64,000 nucleotides of DNA from assembly GCF_003458415.1 (NCBI RefSeq), contig NZ_QRUF01000006.1, positions 46,081-110,080 of the forward strand, read 5' to 3'. The notes below the pieces were generated by a model. That model saw nothing but the letters and a program-made list of their open reading frames with translations. It was not told where the DNA came from and did no database searches. Shown here one piece after another: positions 1 through 8,391 of the stretch (position 1 is its first letter; each line of letters begins with the position of its first letter). Origin of the DNA: Collinsella sp. AF25-2LB (GTDB lineage Bacteria; Actinomycetota; Coriobacteriia; Coriobacteriales; Coriobacteriaceae). The translations under genes were made by a program, and so were the position numbers.

Positions 1-612
1 TTTGGCGCGCTGCTCACCTGCGAGCTGCAGCGTCAGGATATCGGGCGCATTCGCTCGTGGAGCCCTGCGAGCGGCAGCGGCGAGGCTACCGTTGAGTACT
101 ACGACCAGACGCTCTCGGTCGGCATCGATGCTGCCATCGGCCTTAGCACCACCGAGCTGCGCAAAAAGACCGGCTTGACGGGCGCGCCGCTCTACACCCT
201 CTCGGGACTTGAGCAGTTTGGCCTACGCTATCGCAACTATCCTATGACAGTCAGCTTTGACGGCGCGCCCACAGAGCGCGTGAGGGCGATCATCATGGCG
301 ATACAGCTGGGCCCCACGTATGGCTCGGGCTATCGCATCTGCCCCGATGCCGACCCCTGCGACGGCATACTCGACGTCTGCTACGCCTGCGGCCCCGTCC
401 CCCGTGCGGTCGCCCTACCCATGTTCCTTTCGGCCAAGGACGGTCACCACACCAAGCTGCCGCCGGTACGCATGCGCCGCTGCCGCCATGCCGAGTTCAC
501 CTTTGAGGAGCCCGACTACCCCATTCAGGCCGACGGCGAGCCCATCGTCGCCTCGCGCATCGAAGTCGACATCCTACCCGGCGCCCTCCAAGTCTGGCAC
601 CCCACCCGCTAG
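1..612 (+). CDS. Diacylglycerol/lipid kinase family protein, C-terminal part
   Basis: The frame is open from base 1 to the TAG at 610-612, so the 5' end lies outside the window and about 203 residues are visible. The segment YYDQTLSVGIDAAI resembles the part of the DAGK catalytic fold where the second beta-rich domain begins, and the C-terminal IQADGEPIVASRIEVDILPGAL fits the usual end of YegS/DgkB-type lipid kinases (DGE.. then a beta strand). Such enzymes phosphorylate diacylglycerol or related lipids at the membrane using ATP. The nucleotide-binding GGDGT region would lie upstream and cannot be checked. It is transcribed toward the release-factor-like gene on the other strand. Confidence 0.72.
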   Translation, partial: FGALLTCELQRQDIGRIRSWSPASGSGEATVEYYDQTLSVGIDAAIGLSTTELRKKTGLTGAPLYTLSGLEQFGLRYRNYPMTVSFDGAPTERVRAIIMAIQLGPTYGSGYRICPDADPCDGILDVCYACGPVPRAVALPMFLSAKDGHHTKLPPVRMRRCRHAEFTFEEPDYPIQADGEPIVASRIEVDILPGALQVWHPTR

Positions 613-633
613 CAAGGCCAGTGGAACAAACGA

Positions 634-1014
634 CTACTCGTCGCTGCCCGGCTTGCGTCGGTTGGCCTTTTTAATGGCATTGAAGTGCTTGTCATTGAGT
701 CTGCGCTGACGAGAGCGCTGGGGCACCTTGGTCTTTACACGTCGACGCGGTGGACGTCCGCGTCGCTCGAGCTCGGCGTGCAGCTTGCGCAGGCAGCTCG
801 CGCGATTTTGGAACTGGCTGCGGCTCTCGCGCGCCGTCACGGTAATCCCTGTGGGCACGTGCTTCATGCGCACCGCCGAGTCCGTCGTGTTCACGCCTTG
901 TCCGCCCGGACCCGTCGCGCGAAACACCTGTACCTCGCAATCGCGCGCCAACTCTTCGGCCGCCATCGCGGCATAGCGCGCATACTCGCACCATCCCATC
1001 TTGTTCTCATCCAT
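634..1014 (-). CDS. Peptide chain release factor-like protein (GGQ domain)
   Basis: This 126-residue protein consists almost entirely of a class I release-factor catalytic domain. The GGQ motif is at residues 37-39 in a GPGGQGVN context, and the C-terminal third is very basic. The codon-recognition domains of RF1/RF2 are absent, so it should hydrolyse peptidyl-tRNA on stalled ribosomes rather than read stop codons, as known for ArfB/PrfH-type proteins. That role is inferred. I chose the ATG at 1014 because AGGGGAGG sits 6 nt upstream; the ATG at 1032 would place this Shine-Dalgarno inside the gene. It follows xpt on the same strand beyond a terminator. Confidence 0.75.
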   Translation of the reverse strand: MDENKMGWCEYARYAAMAAEELARDCEVQVFRATGPGGQGVNTTDSAVRMKHVPTGITVTARESRSQFQNRASCLRKLHAELERRGRPPRRRVKTKVPQRSRQRRLNDKHFNAIKKANRRKPGSDE

Positions 1015-1033
1015 ATCAATACCTCCCCTCATA

Positions 1034-1071
1034 CAAAAAAATGTGACAAAGGGACAGTCCCTTTGTCACAT
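1034..1071 (-). terminator. Intrinsic terminator after xpt
   Basis: Two perfect 15-bp arms (ATGTGACAAAGGGAC and its complement) are separated by a single base at 1041-1071. On the minus strand they are followed by seven T residues. It ends the xpt transcript before the release-factor-like gene. The unusually long perfect stem with almost no loop also resembles a dispersed palindromic repeat. Confidence 0.8.
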
Positions 1072-1098
1072 CGCATACCAATCGCTTGTGTTGCGCGC

Positions 1099-1677
1099 TT
1101 AGGCGAAGGTAATCTCGTCGGTATCGCAGTCCATATCGGCGATACGGGCCAGGCTCTCAACGCGGAAGCCGCGCTCGCGGAGCTTATCGCCACCGCCTTG
1201 GAAGCCCTTCTCCACCGCGATGCCAATGCCGGCAACCTCGGCACCCGCAGCCTCGCAGATCTTGATAAGACCCTCGAGTGCGCAGCCGTTGGCCAGGAAG
1301 TCGTCGATAATCAGGACCTTGTCGCCCTCGGACAGGAAGCGCTTGCCAACGATGACCGGGTACTCCTTCTGTTTGGTAAAGGAGTAAATGGTCGTGGCAT
1401 ACTGCTCGCCGTCGAGGTTGATGGACTGTGCCTTCTTGGCAAAGACCACTGGCACGCCGCCAAAGTGCTGGGCTGCAATGCAAGCCATACCAATGCCCGA
1501 AGCCTCAATCGTCAGGATCTTGTTGATCTCGACATCCTTGAACAGACGGGCCCACTCGGCGCCCATGTGGTCGAACAGCTCAACGTCGCACTGGTGGTTG
1601 AGGAAGGCATCAACCTTAAGGACGTTACCGGCCTTTACGATGCCGTCATGGCGAATACGATCCTCAAGCTCCTGCAT
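1099..1677 (-). CDS. xpt: Xanthine phosphoribosyltransferase
   Basis: The product of 192 residues matches the length of Xpt enzymes, which convert xanthine plus PRPP to XMP in purine salvage. The PRPP-binding loop [11 protein letters not shown] is at residues 121-131, and the preceding IEASGIGMA and [12 protein letters not shown] segments are typical of the family. The start ATG at 1677 has AGAAGGGG about 8 nt upstream. No purine riboswitch is visible in the roughly 60 nt I examined upstream. A 15-bp hairpin with a T run follows the gene, so it appears monocistronic. Confidence 0.9.
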   Translation of the reverse strand: MQELEDRIRHDGIVKAGNVLKVDAFLNHQCDVELFDHMGAEWARLFKDVEINKILTIEASGIGMACIAAQHFGGVPVVFAKKAQSINLDGEQYATTIYSFTKQKEYPVIVGKRFLSEGDKVLIIDDFLANGCALEGLIKICEAAGAEVAGIGIAVEKGFQGGGDKLRERGFRVESLARIADMDCDTDEITFA

Positions 1678-1834
1678 GGCGCAACCCCTTCTCGCGGCAA
1701 CGATACCGCGCGATTAATAAACGTTGTTCGATAGTCTACCACGGACCGACCCCCGCCCGCCCCACAAGCCGCATCGCACCACAAACCAGTCTTTTTGGGA
1801 CGGCGCGATTCGTGGCAGACAGCCTCCCAACACG

Positions 1835-3139
1835 CTAATGACGGGCGCGTATCTTCACCAAACGCACCATGGCAAGCGCAAAGCCCACAGCGGCCACGGC
1901 CATCAACACATAGAACACCGAGCGAAAGCCGAATAGGAATACATCCGGACGGCCTGCAACAAAACTGGTCACGGCCTCGCCCATCGCCACGCTCATCTGC
2001 CCATAGAGGGTATGCGAACCTGCCGTAATACCCAGCGCCATGCCCGCATAGCGCGCCAAGCTGCCCAAGCTACCTGCAAAGCCAAGTGCCTCGCGCGGAG
2101 CCGAGCCCATGTACAGCGAGTTGTTGGGGCTCTGGAAAATCGACGTACCGCACGACATAAACGCGACGCAGCACACGATCACAGGGATAGAAGAGTGCTC
2201 GTCGAGCGTGCTTACTGCAAAGAGACCGCACACATACACGCCCAGGCCGACCGCCGTGGGACCCTCGCAGCCAACACGGTCCGAAACCGTTCCCGAAAGC
2301 GGGCCGATAAAGGCATTCACCATCGGCAGCGCCAAAAAGAGCAGTCCGGAAATGTCAGAACCAAAGCCGTGGGCGTCCTGAAAATAGAACGGCAAAATAA
2401 ACTCGGATGCGCCAATGCCAACGAACACGATGAGCATACAGGCAAGGTTGATGGTGAAGGCCGAATTAGCAAAGCAGCGACGCGCGGCCTCCGCCAACGA
2501 CATGGGGCGCTCGCCGGCCTCCGGCTTAACATGCGGCAGTGTGTAAAGCCCCACGATAAACGAGATGACGCCAATGGGCAGGTTGATGAGGAAGATGCTC
2601 TCCCAAGGAAAGCTTGCCACCAGCATACCGCCGAGCACGGGGCCACACATCATGCCGAGGGCCACGAAAGTCGCGAGAATACCCATGGCACGGCCTCGTT
2701 CGCGCGCCGGAAACGACTCGGTGATGATACCCATGTTGTTAGCCATGGCCGCCGCGCAACCGATACCCTGAACAATGCGTGCCAGAATAAGAACCTCGAG
2801 CGAGGCCGAAAGGCCGCACAGCAGCGAACCGACCGAAAAAACGATGACGCCCAGCTGGAACACATTCACCTTGCCGCGCACGTCGCCCAGACGGCCAAAC
2901 GGCAACATAGCCACGCAAGTCGCAAGCAGATACACCGAGCTCACCAGCTGGATGCGATCGAGGCCCACGCCCAGCTCCTTTTGCATCACGGGCAGCGCCA
3001 CGGTCACGACGGTCGAATCCAGACACACCATAAACGTCATGATGAGCACGGTAAACAGAATCGCCCACTTGTTCTTGCCATGGGTATCGCCCTCTAGGGC
3101 AATGTGCTCGCGGCGCAGCTGCTCTGCGGTTTTCTCCAT
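1835..3139 (-). CDS. MFS transporter, DHA2-like drug exporter
   Basis: The 434-residue protein has a short charged N-terminus and then 12-14 hydrophobic segments. The first helix has VCLDSTVVTVALP, loop 2-3 has LGRLGDVRG (MFS motif A), and helix 5 has GPVLGGML, the antiporter motif C. The segment FLINLPIGV is characteristic of the 14-helix DHA2 drug:H+ antiporters. Substrate cannot be told from sequence. The reading frame extends upstream to 3259, but AAAGGA lies 5 nt before the ATG at 3139, so that start is preferred. The upstream extension overlaps the metY terminator and is not expected to be translated. Confidence 0.85.
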   Translation of the reverse strand: MEKTAEQLRREHIALEGDTHGKNKWAILFTVLIMTFMVCLDSTVVTVALPVMQKELGVGLDRIQLVSSVYLLATCVAMLPFGRLGDVRGKVNVFQLGVIVFSVGSLLCGLSASLEVLILARIVQGIGCAAAMANNMGIITESFPARERGRAMGILATFVALGMMCGPVLGGMLVASFPWESIFLINLPIGVISFIVGLYTLPHVKPEAGERPMSLAEAARRCFANSAFTINLACMLIVFVGIGASEFILPFYFQDAHGFGSDISGLLFLALPMVNAFIGPLSGTVSDRVGCEGPTAVGLGVYVCGLFAVSTLDEHSSIPVIVCCVAFMSCGTSIFQSPNNSLYMGSAPREALGFAGSLGSLARYAGMALGITAGSHTLYGQMSVAMGEAVTSFVAGRPDVFLFGFRSVFYVLMAVAAVGFALAMVRLVKIRARH

Positions 3140-3165
3140 ATCCATCCTTTCGAGTGGCCCAACGC

Positions 3166-3213
3166 AAAAAAACGGGGCCCCAATCGCCTGCAAACAGCCG
3201 CGATTGGGGTCCC
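3166..3213 (-). terminator. Intrinsic terminator after metY
   Basis: Arms of 14 bp with one mismatch (GGGACCCCAATCGC pairing across a 12-nt loop) are followed on the minus strand by seven T residues. It separates metY from the MFS gene. Confidence 0.85.
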
Positions 3214-3282
3214 GCCTACGGAATCGGAACGAAAGGTCGCCGAAGCTTTCTGCCAGCATCGGCGCCTTGCACGAACGCTAGC

Positions 3283-4566
3283 CTAGCACTGCTCGAGCGC
3301 CTGCTCAAGGTCGGCAATCAGGTCGGCCGTGTCCTCGAGACCGCACGACAGGCGCACCATGTCGGCGGAGATGCCACAGGCGATGAGCTCCTCATCGTTC
3401 ATCTGACGATGCGTGGCATTAGCGGGATGCAGGCAGCAAGTGCGGGCGTCGGCCACGTGCGTGGCGATCTGGGCGAGCTTGAGGCTCTTCATAAAGGTCT
3501 CGGCCGCCGCGCGACCACCGTTAAAGCCAAAGCTCACAACGCCGCAGGTACCGTTGGGCATGTACTTCTGAGCCATGTCATAGTACTTGTCGCCCTCCAA
3601 ACCCGGATAGCTCACAAAGCGCACCTTGGGATGGCTCTGCAGGAATTTGGCAACGGCCAGGCCGTTCTCGCAATGACGCGGCATGCGCACATGCAGGCTC
3701 TCGAGCGAGCTGTTCAGGAAGAAGGCCGCCTGAGGGTTCTGCATGGGGCCGAGGTCACGCATAAGCTGCGCGGTGGCCTTGGTAATAAAGGCGCCCTCGC
3801 GACCGAACTTCTCGGCATAGGTCACGCCGTGATAGCTCTCGTCGGGCGTGGTGAGACCCGGGAACTTGTCCGCATGGGCCATCCAGTCAAACTGGCCACG
3901 ATCGACGATCACGCCACCCAGGTAGGCCGCATGGCCATCCATGTACTTAGTGGTGGAGTGCGTGACGATGTCGGCGCCCCACTCAAAGGGACGGCACATC
4001 ACGGGCGTCGGGAAGGTGTTGTCGACCATCAGCGGTACGCCGTGGTCGTGCGCGGCCTTGGCAAAGCGCTCAATATCGAGCACGGCAAGGGCGGGGTTGG
4101 CGATCGTCTCGCCAAAGACGAGCTTAGTATTGGGTTCAAAGGCTGCCTCGAGCTCCTCGTCGGTGCAGTCGGGAGCAACAAACGTGCAGGTCAGACCCAT
4201 GCGCTCCATAGTATGGGCGAGCAGGTTGTAGGTACCGCCGTAGATGGCAGAGCTCGCGACCACGTGATCGCCGGCACCGGCCACGTTAAAGATCGCGAGG
4301 AAATTCGCCGCCATGCCCGAGCTCGTGAGCATCGCGGCAGTGCCGCCCTCCATCTCGCAGATCTTGGCGGCAACCAAATCGCACGTAGGGTTCTGCAGAC
4401 GGCTGTAGAAATAGCCCGACTCCTCTAGGTCAAACAGCTTGCCCATGTGCTCCGACGTGTCGTACTTCCACGTGGTGGACTGGTAGATGGGCACCTGGCG
4501 CGGCTCGGCATCTCCCGGGTGATAGCCGCCCTGAACACATGTAGTACCGATGGTCTGCTCGTTCAT
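3283..4566 (-). CDS. metY: O-acetylhomoserine sulfhydrylase family (PLP enzyme)
   Basis: This is a 427-residue Cys/Met-metabolism PLP enzyme, the length typical of MetY, which makes homocysteine from O-acetylhomoserine and sulfide. Visible features are the YFYSRLQNPT segment near residue 54, TSSGMAA near 81, VDNTFPTP near 181, and the Schiff-base lysine K207 in HSTTKYMDGHA. Cystathionine gamma-synthase and methionine gamma-lyase share this fold and cannot be fully excluded. The start has AAGGGAGC 5 nt upstream. It diverges from the C_GCAxxG gene at 4797, with a possible operator between them. Confidence 0.82.
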   Translation of the reverse strand: MNEQTIGTTCVQGGYHPGDAEPRQVPIYQSTTWKYDTSEHMGKLFDLEESGYFYSRLQNPTCDLVAAKICEMEGGTAAMLTSSGMAANFLAIFNVAGAGDHVVASSAIYGGTYNLLAHTMERMGLTCTFVAPDCTDEELEAAFEPNTKLVFGETIANPALAVLDIERFAKAAHDHGVPLMVDNTFPTPVMCRPFEWGADIVTHSTTKYMDGHAAYLGGVIVDRGQFDWMAHADKFPGLTTPDESYHGVTYAEKFGREGAFITKATAQLMRDLGPMQNPQAAFFLNSSLESLHVRMPRHCENGLAVAKFLQSHPKVRFVSYPGLEGDKYYDMAQKYMPNGTCGVVSFGFNGGRAAAETFMKSLKLAQIATHVADARTCCLHPANATHRQMNDEELIACGISADMVRLSCGLEDTADLIADLEQALEQC

Positions 4567-4634
4567 ATCTAGCTCCCTTGCCTGGGTTACGTTTTATTCG
4601 GTTCACGATACCGCTACCCTGCACCCCTCTCAAC

Positions 4635-4660
4635 CCATCCCCAAGGTAGGTTATGGGACA
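4635..4660. promoter_or_regulatory. Possible operator between metY and the divergent gene
   Basis: The intergenic stretch contains AACCCATCCCCAAGGTAGGTT, an imperfect inverted repeat, midway between metY (-) and the C_GCAxxG gene (+). Its position suggests a shared regulator. No family assignment is possible from sequence. Confidence 0.25.
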
Positions 4661-4796
4661 AATTGATCCGGGGCATTTATCTCAAGCCTTGGGAATTTGC
4701 TCGACAGAGAAAAATGAGGCATACATGAAGCTCTCGATGATTACATGCACCGTCACGGGTACCATAGGCGAGTACACCGTAACCAAGGAGACAACG

Positions 4797-5243
4797 ATGA
4801 AGCAAATCGATACGGCCCAGCTCGACATCAACGCCTGTCAGGCTCAGGCTGCCGAATACCACGCCCGCGGCTTTAACTGCGCCCAGGCCGTCGCCTGCAC
4901 CCTCGCGCCTGCCGTCGGACTCGACCCCCAGATCGCCTTTACCCTCACCGAGGGCTTTGGTGCCGGCATGGGCGGCATGACCGAAACCTGCGGCGCCATC
5001 TCGGGCGCCGTGGCCATCATGGGCTTCGTGATGAGCGACGGCATGGAAAACCCCAAGACCAAGGGCCAGACCTACAAGCTGTCGCGCGAAATCGCCAAGC
5101 GTTTTGGCAAGAAGAACACGACGACCGTCTGCGGCACGCTCAAGGGCATCGGATCGGACAAGGGTCCGCTCCGCAGCTGCCCCGGCTGCATCGACGATGC
5201 CGTCGAGATCGCCTGCGATGTGCTAAAACAGCTCGCCGAGTAA
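4797..5243 (+). CDS. C_GCAxxG_C_C family redox-type protein
   Basis: The 148-residue protein has the pattern of the C_GCAxxG_C_C family: an NCAQAV cysteine, the GFGAGMGGMTETCGAISGA glycine-rich block, and later VCGTLKG and CPGC cysteines. Members occur widely in anaerobes and are suspected of binding a metal or redox cofactor; the exact function is unknown. AAGGAG lies 6 nt before the ATG at 4797. The frame extends back to 4653 without a good ribosome site. It diverges from metY, which may point to a link with sulfur metabolism (inference). Confidence 0.8.
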   Translation: MKQIDTAQLDINACQAQAAEYHARGFNCAQAVACTLAPAVGLDPQIAFTLTEGFGAGMGGMTETCGAISGAVAIMGFVMSDGMENPKTKGQTYKLSREIAKRFGKKNTTTVCGTLKGIGSDKGPLRSCPGCIDDAVEIACDVLKQLAE

Positions 5244-5260
5244 ACGGCAGCAACATAAAA

Positions 5261-5309
5261 ACGACGGCCGGCGCTCTTGGGATTCTTCCAAAAGCACGCC
5301 GGCCGTCGT
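5261..5309. terminator. Bidirectional terminator between convergent genes
   Basis: Two perfect 13-bp arms (ACGACGGCCGGCG and complement) are separated by 23 nt, with A/T runs outside. It lies between the stop of the C_GCAxxG gene (+) and the stop of the YigZ gene (-). Confidence 0.75.
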
Positions 5310-5311
5310 CG

Positions 5312-5950
5312 TTAGAACTCCGCAAATTCGGGAGCGCCGACCTCGATCTCCTCGCGCCCCGCCATAAGCTCGCGCATCTTAGCGCAAAACGGCTCCTGCT
5401 CCCCCGCTTTAAACACCAAGTGAATCGTCACGGTATCCGCGTAATCGGTATCCGAAACCTTGGCACCCGAATCCTGCGCCAAACGAAGCACCTGTTCATA
5501 CTGCGGATAGGCAACATGCACGTCAACCGGCACGACACTCGTCATCTCGACGATCTGCCCGGCCTCCTGAGCCGCGGCCACCGCCGCCTGCGTCGCCGCG
5601 GTATAGGCGCGCACCAAGCCACCAGGCCCCAACAGCGTGCCACCAAAATAGCGCGTTACTACGCAACAAACATTTTTGAGCCCCGCACCGCGCAGCACCT
5701 CGAGCGTCGGCATGCCGCTCGTGCGGCTCGGCTCACCGTCATCGCTCTGGCGCTCGCGCCCATCGACCAAAATCCACGCGGGAACATTGTGTCGAGCGTC
5801 GTAATGGCGCTTGCGAACCATCTCAATAAAGGCATTCGCCTCGTTCTCGGACTCAATATGGACCAGCTGGGCAATAAACCGGCTCTTGCGGTCCACAAAC
5901 TCGCCCGAAGCCTCAATATTCGATTGCAGAGTAAAATAGCTGTCCAACAA
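5312..5950 (-). CDS. YigZ/IMPACT family protein
   Basis: The 212-residue protein has the two-domain layout of YigZ/YvyE. The N-terminal UPF0029 domain shows DRKSRFIAQ near residue 20, the conserved DDGEPSRTSGMP near 70, and VTRYFGGTLLGPGGLVRAYT near 98. A small ferredoxin-like C-terminal domain follows. Family members bind nucleic acid or ribosomes, but their cellular task is not settled. The start is TTG: the codon at 5950 is only 2 nt after GAGGGG and the next TTG at 5947 is 5 nt after it, so either may be used. It lies downstream of rnpB on the same strand. Confidence 0.85.
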   Translation of the reverse strand: MLDSYFTLQSNIEASGEFVDRKSRFIAQLVHIESENEANAFIEMVRKRHYDARHNVPAWILVDGRERQSDDGEPSRTSGMPTLEVLRGAGLKNVCCVVTRYFGGTLLGPGGLVRAYTAATQAAVAAAQEAGQIVEMTSVVPVDVHVAYPQYEQVLRLAQDSGAKVSDTDYADTVTIHLVFKAGEQEPFCAKMRELMAGREEIEVGAPEFAEF

Positions 5951-6069
5951 AGCCCCTCAATAGAATAAAGCGCAGCAACAAACAGCTTCAATAATACGGC
6001 AAAGGCCGTACCGATAACCCCAGTAAATAGAACGGCAACGCCAATGACCAGGCAAAGACAGCGAGACGT

Positions 6070-6215
6070 CAAGGATGACGGCGCCGATGAATCCGTCAAC
6101 GAAAGCGAGAACCCGTCAGCGCGAGCAAGGTGCCTTGAAAGCCGAGGGCATTGACCTTATGGTCATGCCCGAAGGCTTGAAAGGCAGATTGCCGCGCTGA
6201 CGGGTTCGCAGCGTC
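6070..6215. ncRNA. Structured repeat element, copy A (unidentified)
   Basis: The core is a 15-bp stem (GAACCCGTCAGCGCG at 6109-6123 with 6193-6207). An inner GCAA/TTGC step, a 6-bp stem TGCCTT/AAGGCA (6131-6136 with 6181-6186) and an apical hairpin GGGCAT-T-GACC-TTAT-GGTC-ATGCCC (6146-6170) complete it. A second copy at 60915-61059 keeps the fold while changing the bases in compensated pairs. Conserved single-stranded words flank it: ATGACGGCGCCG, GTCAACGAAAGC and GCAGCGTC. It sits between rnpB and the yigZ gene. The functional strand is unknown; it may be a structured RNA, a REP-like palindromic repeat, or both. Confidence 0.6.
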
Positions 6216-6221
6216 AACAAA

Positions 6222-6587
6222 GTGCCGAGTGGGCTTGTAAGCCGGGTTCTGTCGTGAACGGTCATTTATCTTGTCTGCACGTTACCGTGCAGCTCCACGC
6301 ACGCTACCCGAACGCGGACCGGGCCGGCCCATAGCGTTCCTATTCGCGCTTGCTCCGGATGGGGCTTGCCAAGCCGCCGTGTTACCACGACGCTGGTGGT
6401 CTCTTACACCACCGTTTCAGCTTTTCCCTTTACGCCTTGCGGCGCAGGTGGGAGTCTTCTTTTCTGCGGCGCTTTCCGTCGGATCACTCCGCCCGGCCGT
6501 TAGCCGGCATCCCGCCCTCTGGAGCCCGGACTTTCCTCACGCGTGCTGCAAGCAGCACATCGCGCGACCGTCTGGCCCACTCAGCAG
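6222..6587 (-). ncRNA. rnpB: RNase P RNA, bacterial type A
   Basis: The minus strand has the hallmark conserved blocks: GAGTGGGCCAGACGGTCGCG at the 5' end, GAGGAAAGTCCGGGCTCC after the first stems, and ACAGAACCCGGCTTACAAGC near the 3' end. The terminal P1 helix GAGTGGGC/GCCCACTC closes the molecule. This is the catalytic RNA that trims tRNA 5' leaders with RnpA. The 5' end is set by the P1 helix and a TACACT -10 box 7 nt before it; ends are good to a few bases. Confidence 0.93.
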
Positions 6588-6593
6588 TGAAAG

Positions 6594-6620
6594 AGTGTAG
6601 CACACCGCCAGCACACGCAA
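6594..6620 (-). promoter_or_regulatory. Promoter for rnpB
   Basis: TACACT (6594-6599) lies 7 nt before the expected 5' end of RNase P RNA, with TTGCGT upstream at a 15-bp spacing. The position supports the -10; the -35 is weaker. Confidence 0.5.
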
Positions 6621-6669
6621 TGGCACAACGCAAGCGTTCGACACGATAAACCAAGAACCACCCATGCGT

Positions 6670-6786
6670 TACAATAGTCCCGTCGATGGGCAACGTCGCC
6701 AGTCGAGACGCGACTGCGCTCCGCACCCCTCCGTCTACTCGGTGCGTTCCCGCCTCCTCCCCGAGGCGGGATGTCGGCATTTTTTC
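6670..6786 (+). other. Intergenic region with possible small RNA
   Basis: The gap between rnpB and rpsA is about 320 nt. On the plus strand a TACAAT at 6670-6675 is followed by three successive stems: GTCGC/GCGAC, GCACC/GGTGC and CCCGCCTC/GAGGCGGG. A run of six T at 6780-6785 follows, with nine bases between the last stem and the T run. This could be a ~100-nt small RNA, but there is no convincing -35 box and no known family is recognised. Confidence 0.25.
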
Positions 6787-6851
6787 ATGCACCGACAACC
6801 AAATAACGTGCGGACAGCACAGGAAACATCGTGCGTCTCTGCGCCAAATGC

Positions 6852-6885
6852 AAAAAGGGACCCGTCCATTACGGACGGATCCCTT
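6852..6885 (-). terminator. Intrinsic terminator after rpsA
   Basis: AAGGGATCCGTCC pairs across a TAA(T) loop with one wobble, then TTTTT on the minus strand, 25 nt after the rpsA stop. Confidence 0.85.
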
Positions 6886-6909
6886 CAAACAAGTGATCGT
6901 CAAACCGAT

Positions 6910-8076
6910 TTACTCGGCGTCGGTCTCCTCGTCCTTCTTCTCGGAAGGCAGCGGGGTAACCTCGATCTCGACGCCCAGAGTCTCAGCAGCGGACTTCATG
7001 GACAGGGAGATACGACGACGGTCGAGGTCAATCTCCATGACCTTGACCTGAACCTTGTCGCCCACGTGGGTGACCTGAGAAGGCTGGTCGACGTGCTTGT
7101 TGGCCATCTCGGAGATGTGCACCAGGCCCTCGATGCCCTCGCCCAGGTCAACGAAAGCGCCGAACGGGACAAGCTTGGTCACAGTGCCCTCGACGATAGC
7201 GCCGACGGGGTACTTCTTGACCAGTGCGCGCCACGGATCCTCGGTGGTCTGCTTGAGACCCAGGGAAATGCGCTCGCGGTTGAGATCGACGTCGAGAACC
7301 TCGACCTCGACCTCCTGGCCGACCTTGACAACCTCGGAAGGATGGTTGACGTGGTTCCAGGAGAGCTCGGAGATGTGGATGAGGCCGTCGATACCGCCGA
7401 GGTCGACGAAGGCGCCGAAGTCGACGATGGAGGAAACGGTGCCCTGGAGACGCATGCCAGACTTGAGCTTGGACAGGATCTCGGAGCGCTCGGCCTTACG
7501 GGACTCCTCGAGCACGACGCGACGGGAGAGGACGACGTTGTTGCGGTTGCGGTCCATCTCGATGACGCGGGCCTCGATGCGGGTGCCCATGTAGGAGGTG
7601 AGGTCCTTGACGCGACGGAGGTCGACGAGGGAAGCGGGCAGGAAGCCACGCAGGCCGATGTCGAGGATCAGACCGCCCTTGACAACCTCGATAACCTCGC
7701 CCTCGACGTTCTCGCCGGAGTTGAACTTCTCCTCGATGCGGTTCCAAGCACGCTCGTACTCGGCACGCTTCTTGGACAGGACCAGACGACCGTCCTTGTC
7801 CTCCTTCTGGAGAACCAGGGCCTCGATGGGATCACCGAGTGCAACGATGTCTGCAGGGTTAGCGTCCTTGCGGATGGACAGCTCGCGGACCGGGATAACG
7901 CCCTCGGACTTGAATCCGATGTCAACGAGCACCTCGTCATGCTCGATCTTAACGACAGTGCCGTTAACGAGATCGCCCTCATCAAAGTCGGTAATCGTAC
8001 CGTCGATGAGGTTGTTCATCTCCTCCTCGTTGACATCGTCAAGAGAGAAAATGGACGAGTTCTGAATCTCACTCAA
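6910..8076 (-). CDS. rpsA: 30S ribosomal protein S1
   Basis: The 388-residue protein has four S1 RNA-binding repeats at about residues 34-103, 121-186, 207-275 and 292-361. The last two carry the strong FGAFVDLG..GL.HISE signature. Four repeats rather than the six of E. coli is usual in actinobacteria. S1 binds mRNA leaders and aids translation initiation; degenerate first repeats suggest ribosome docking there (family knowledge). Start codon is TTG at 8076, preceded by AAAGGGG at a 6-nt spacing. The C-terminal tail is acidic. It is followed directly by a terminator. Confidence 0.93.
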   Translation of the reverse strand: MSEIQNSSIFSLDDVNEEEMNNLIDGTITDFDEGDLVNGTVVKIEHDEVLVDIGFKSEGVIPVRELSIRKDANPADIVALGDPIEALVLQKEDKDGRLVLSKKRAEYERAWNRIEEKFNSGENVEGEVIEVVKGGLILDIGLRGFLPASLVDLRRVKDLTSYMGTRIEARVIEMDRNRNNVVLSRRVVLEESRKAERSEILSKLKSGMRLQGTVSSIVDFGAFVDLGGIDGLIHISELSWNHVNHPSEVVKVGQEVEVEVLDVDLNRERISLGLKQTTEDPWRALVKKYPVGAIVEGTVTKLVPFGAFVDLGEGIEGLVHISEMANKHVDQPSQVTHVGDKVQVKVMEIDLDRRRISLSMKSAAETLGVEIEVTPLPSEKKDEETDAE

Positions 8077-8391
8077 AGGTGGACCCCTTTCGAACTACGG
8101 GGCCCCGATTGCTAGGACCTACAGAAGGGTGCGACAAGCACACAACGTTTAGGAACACTCGGGAGCCGACAGATACTAATGTGACGCTTATGCAATCACG
8201 TTCGTATAGGTTACGGGGAAATCATTTCGATTTCAAGCGTGAACTGCGATTTTTTACTCGTATGGAGACTTTTTCGCAATCTTGTTGACGACCGTCTCCA
8301 TAAGTTGACGATAGGCAGTTAGGCATACGGCTTTGGGGTAAAGTATTCGGAGCCAACGATTCTGGAACGATTTTTCGAGAAAGGTGCCCGC
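8077..8391. other. Divergent intergenic region rpsA / HAD gene
   Basis: These 315 nt must contain the promoters of rpsA (-) and the HAD gene (+), but no clear -35/-10 pair stands out. The only obvious structure is an inverted repeat TGGAGAC (8263-8269) with GTCTCCA (8294-8300). Composition is A/T richer than the flanking genes. Confidence 0.4.
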
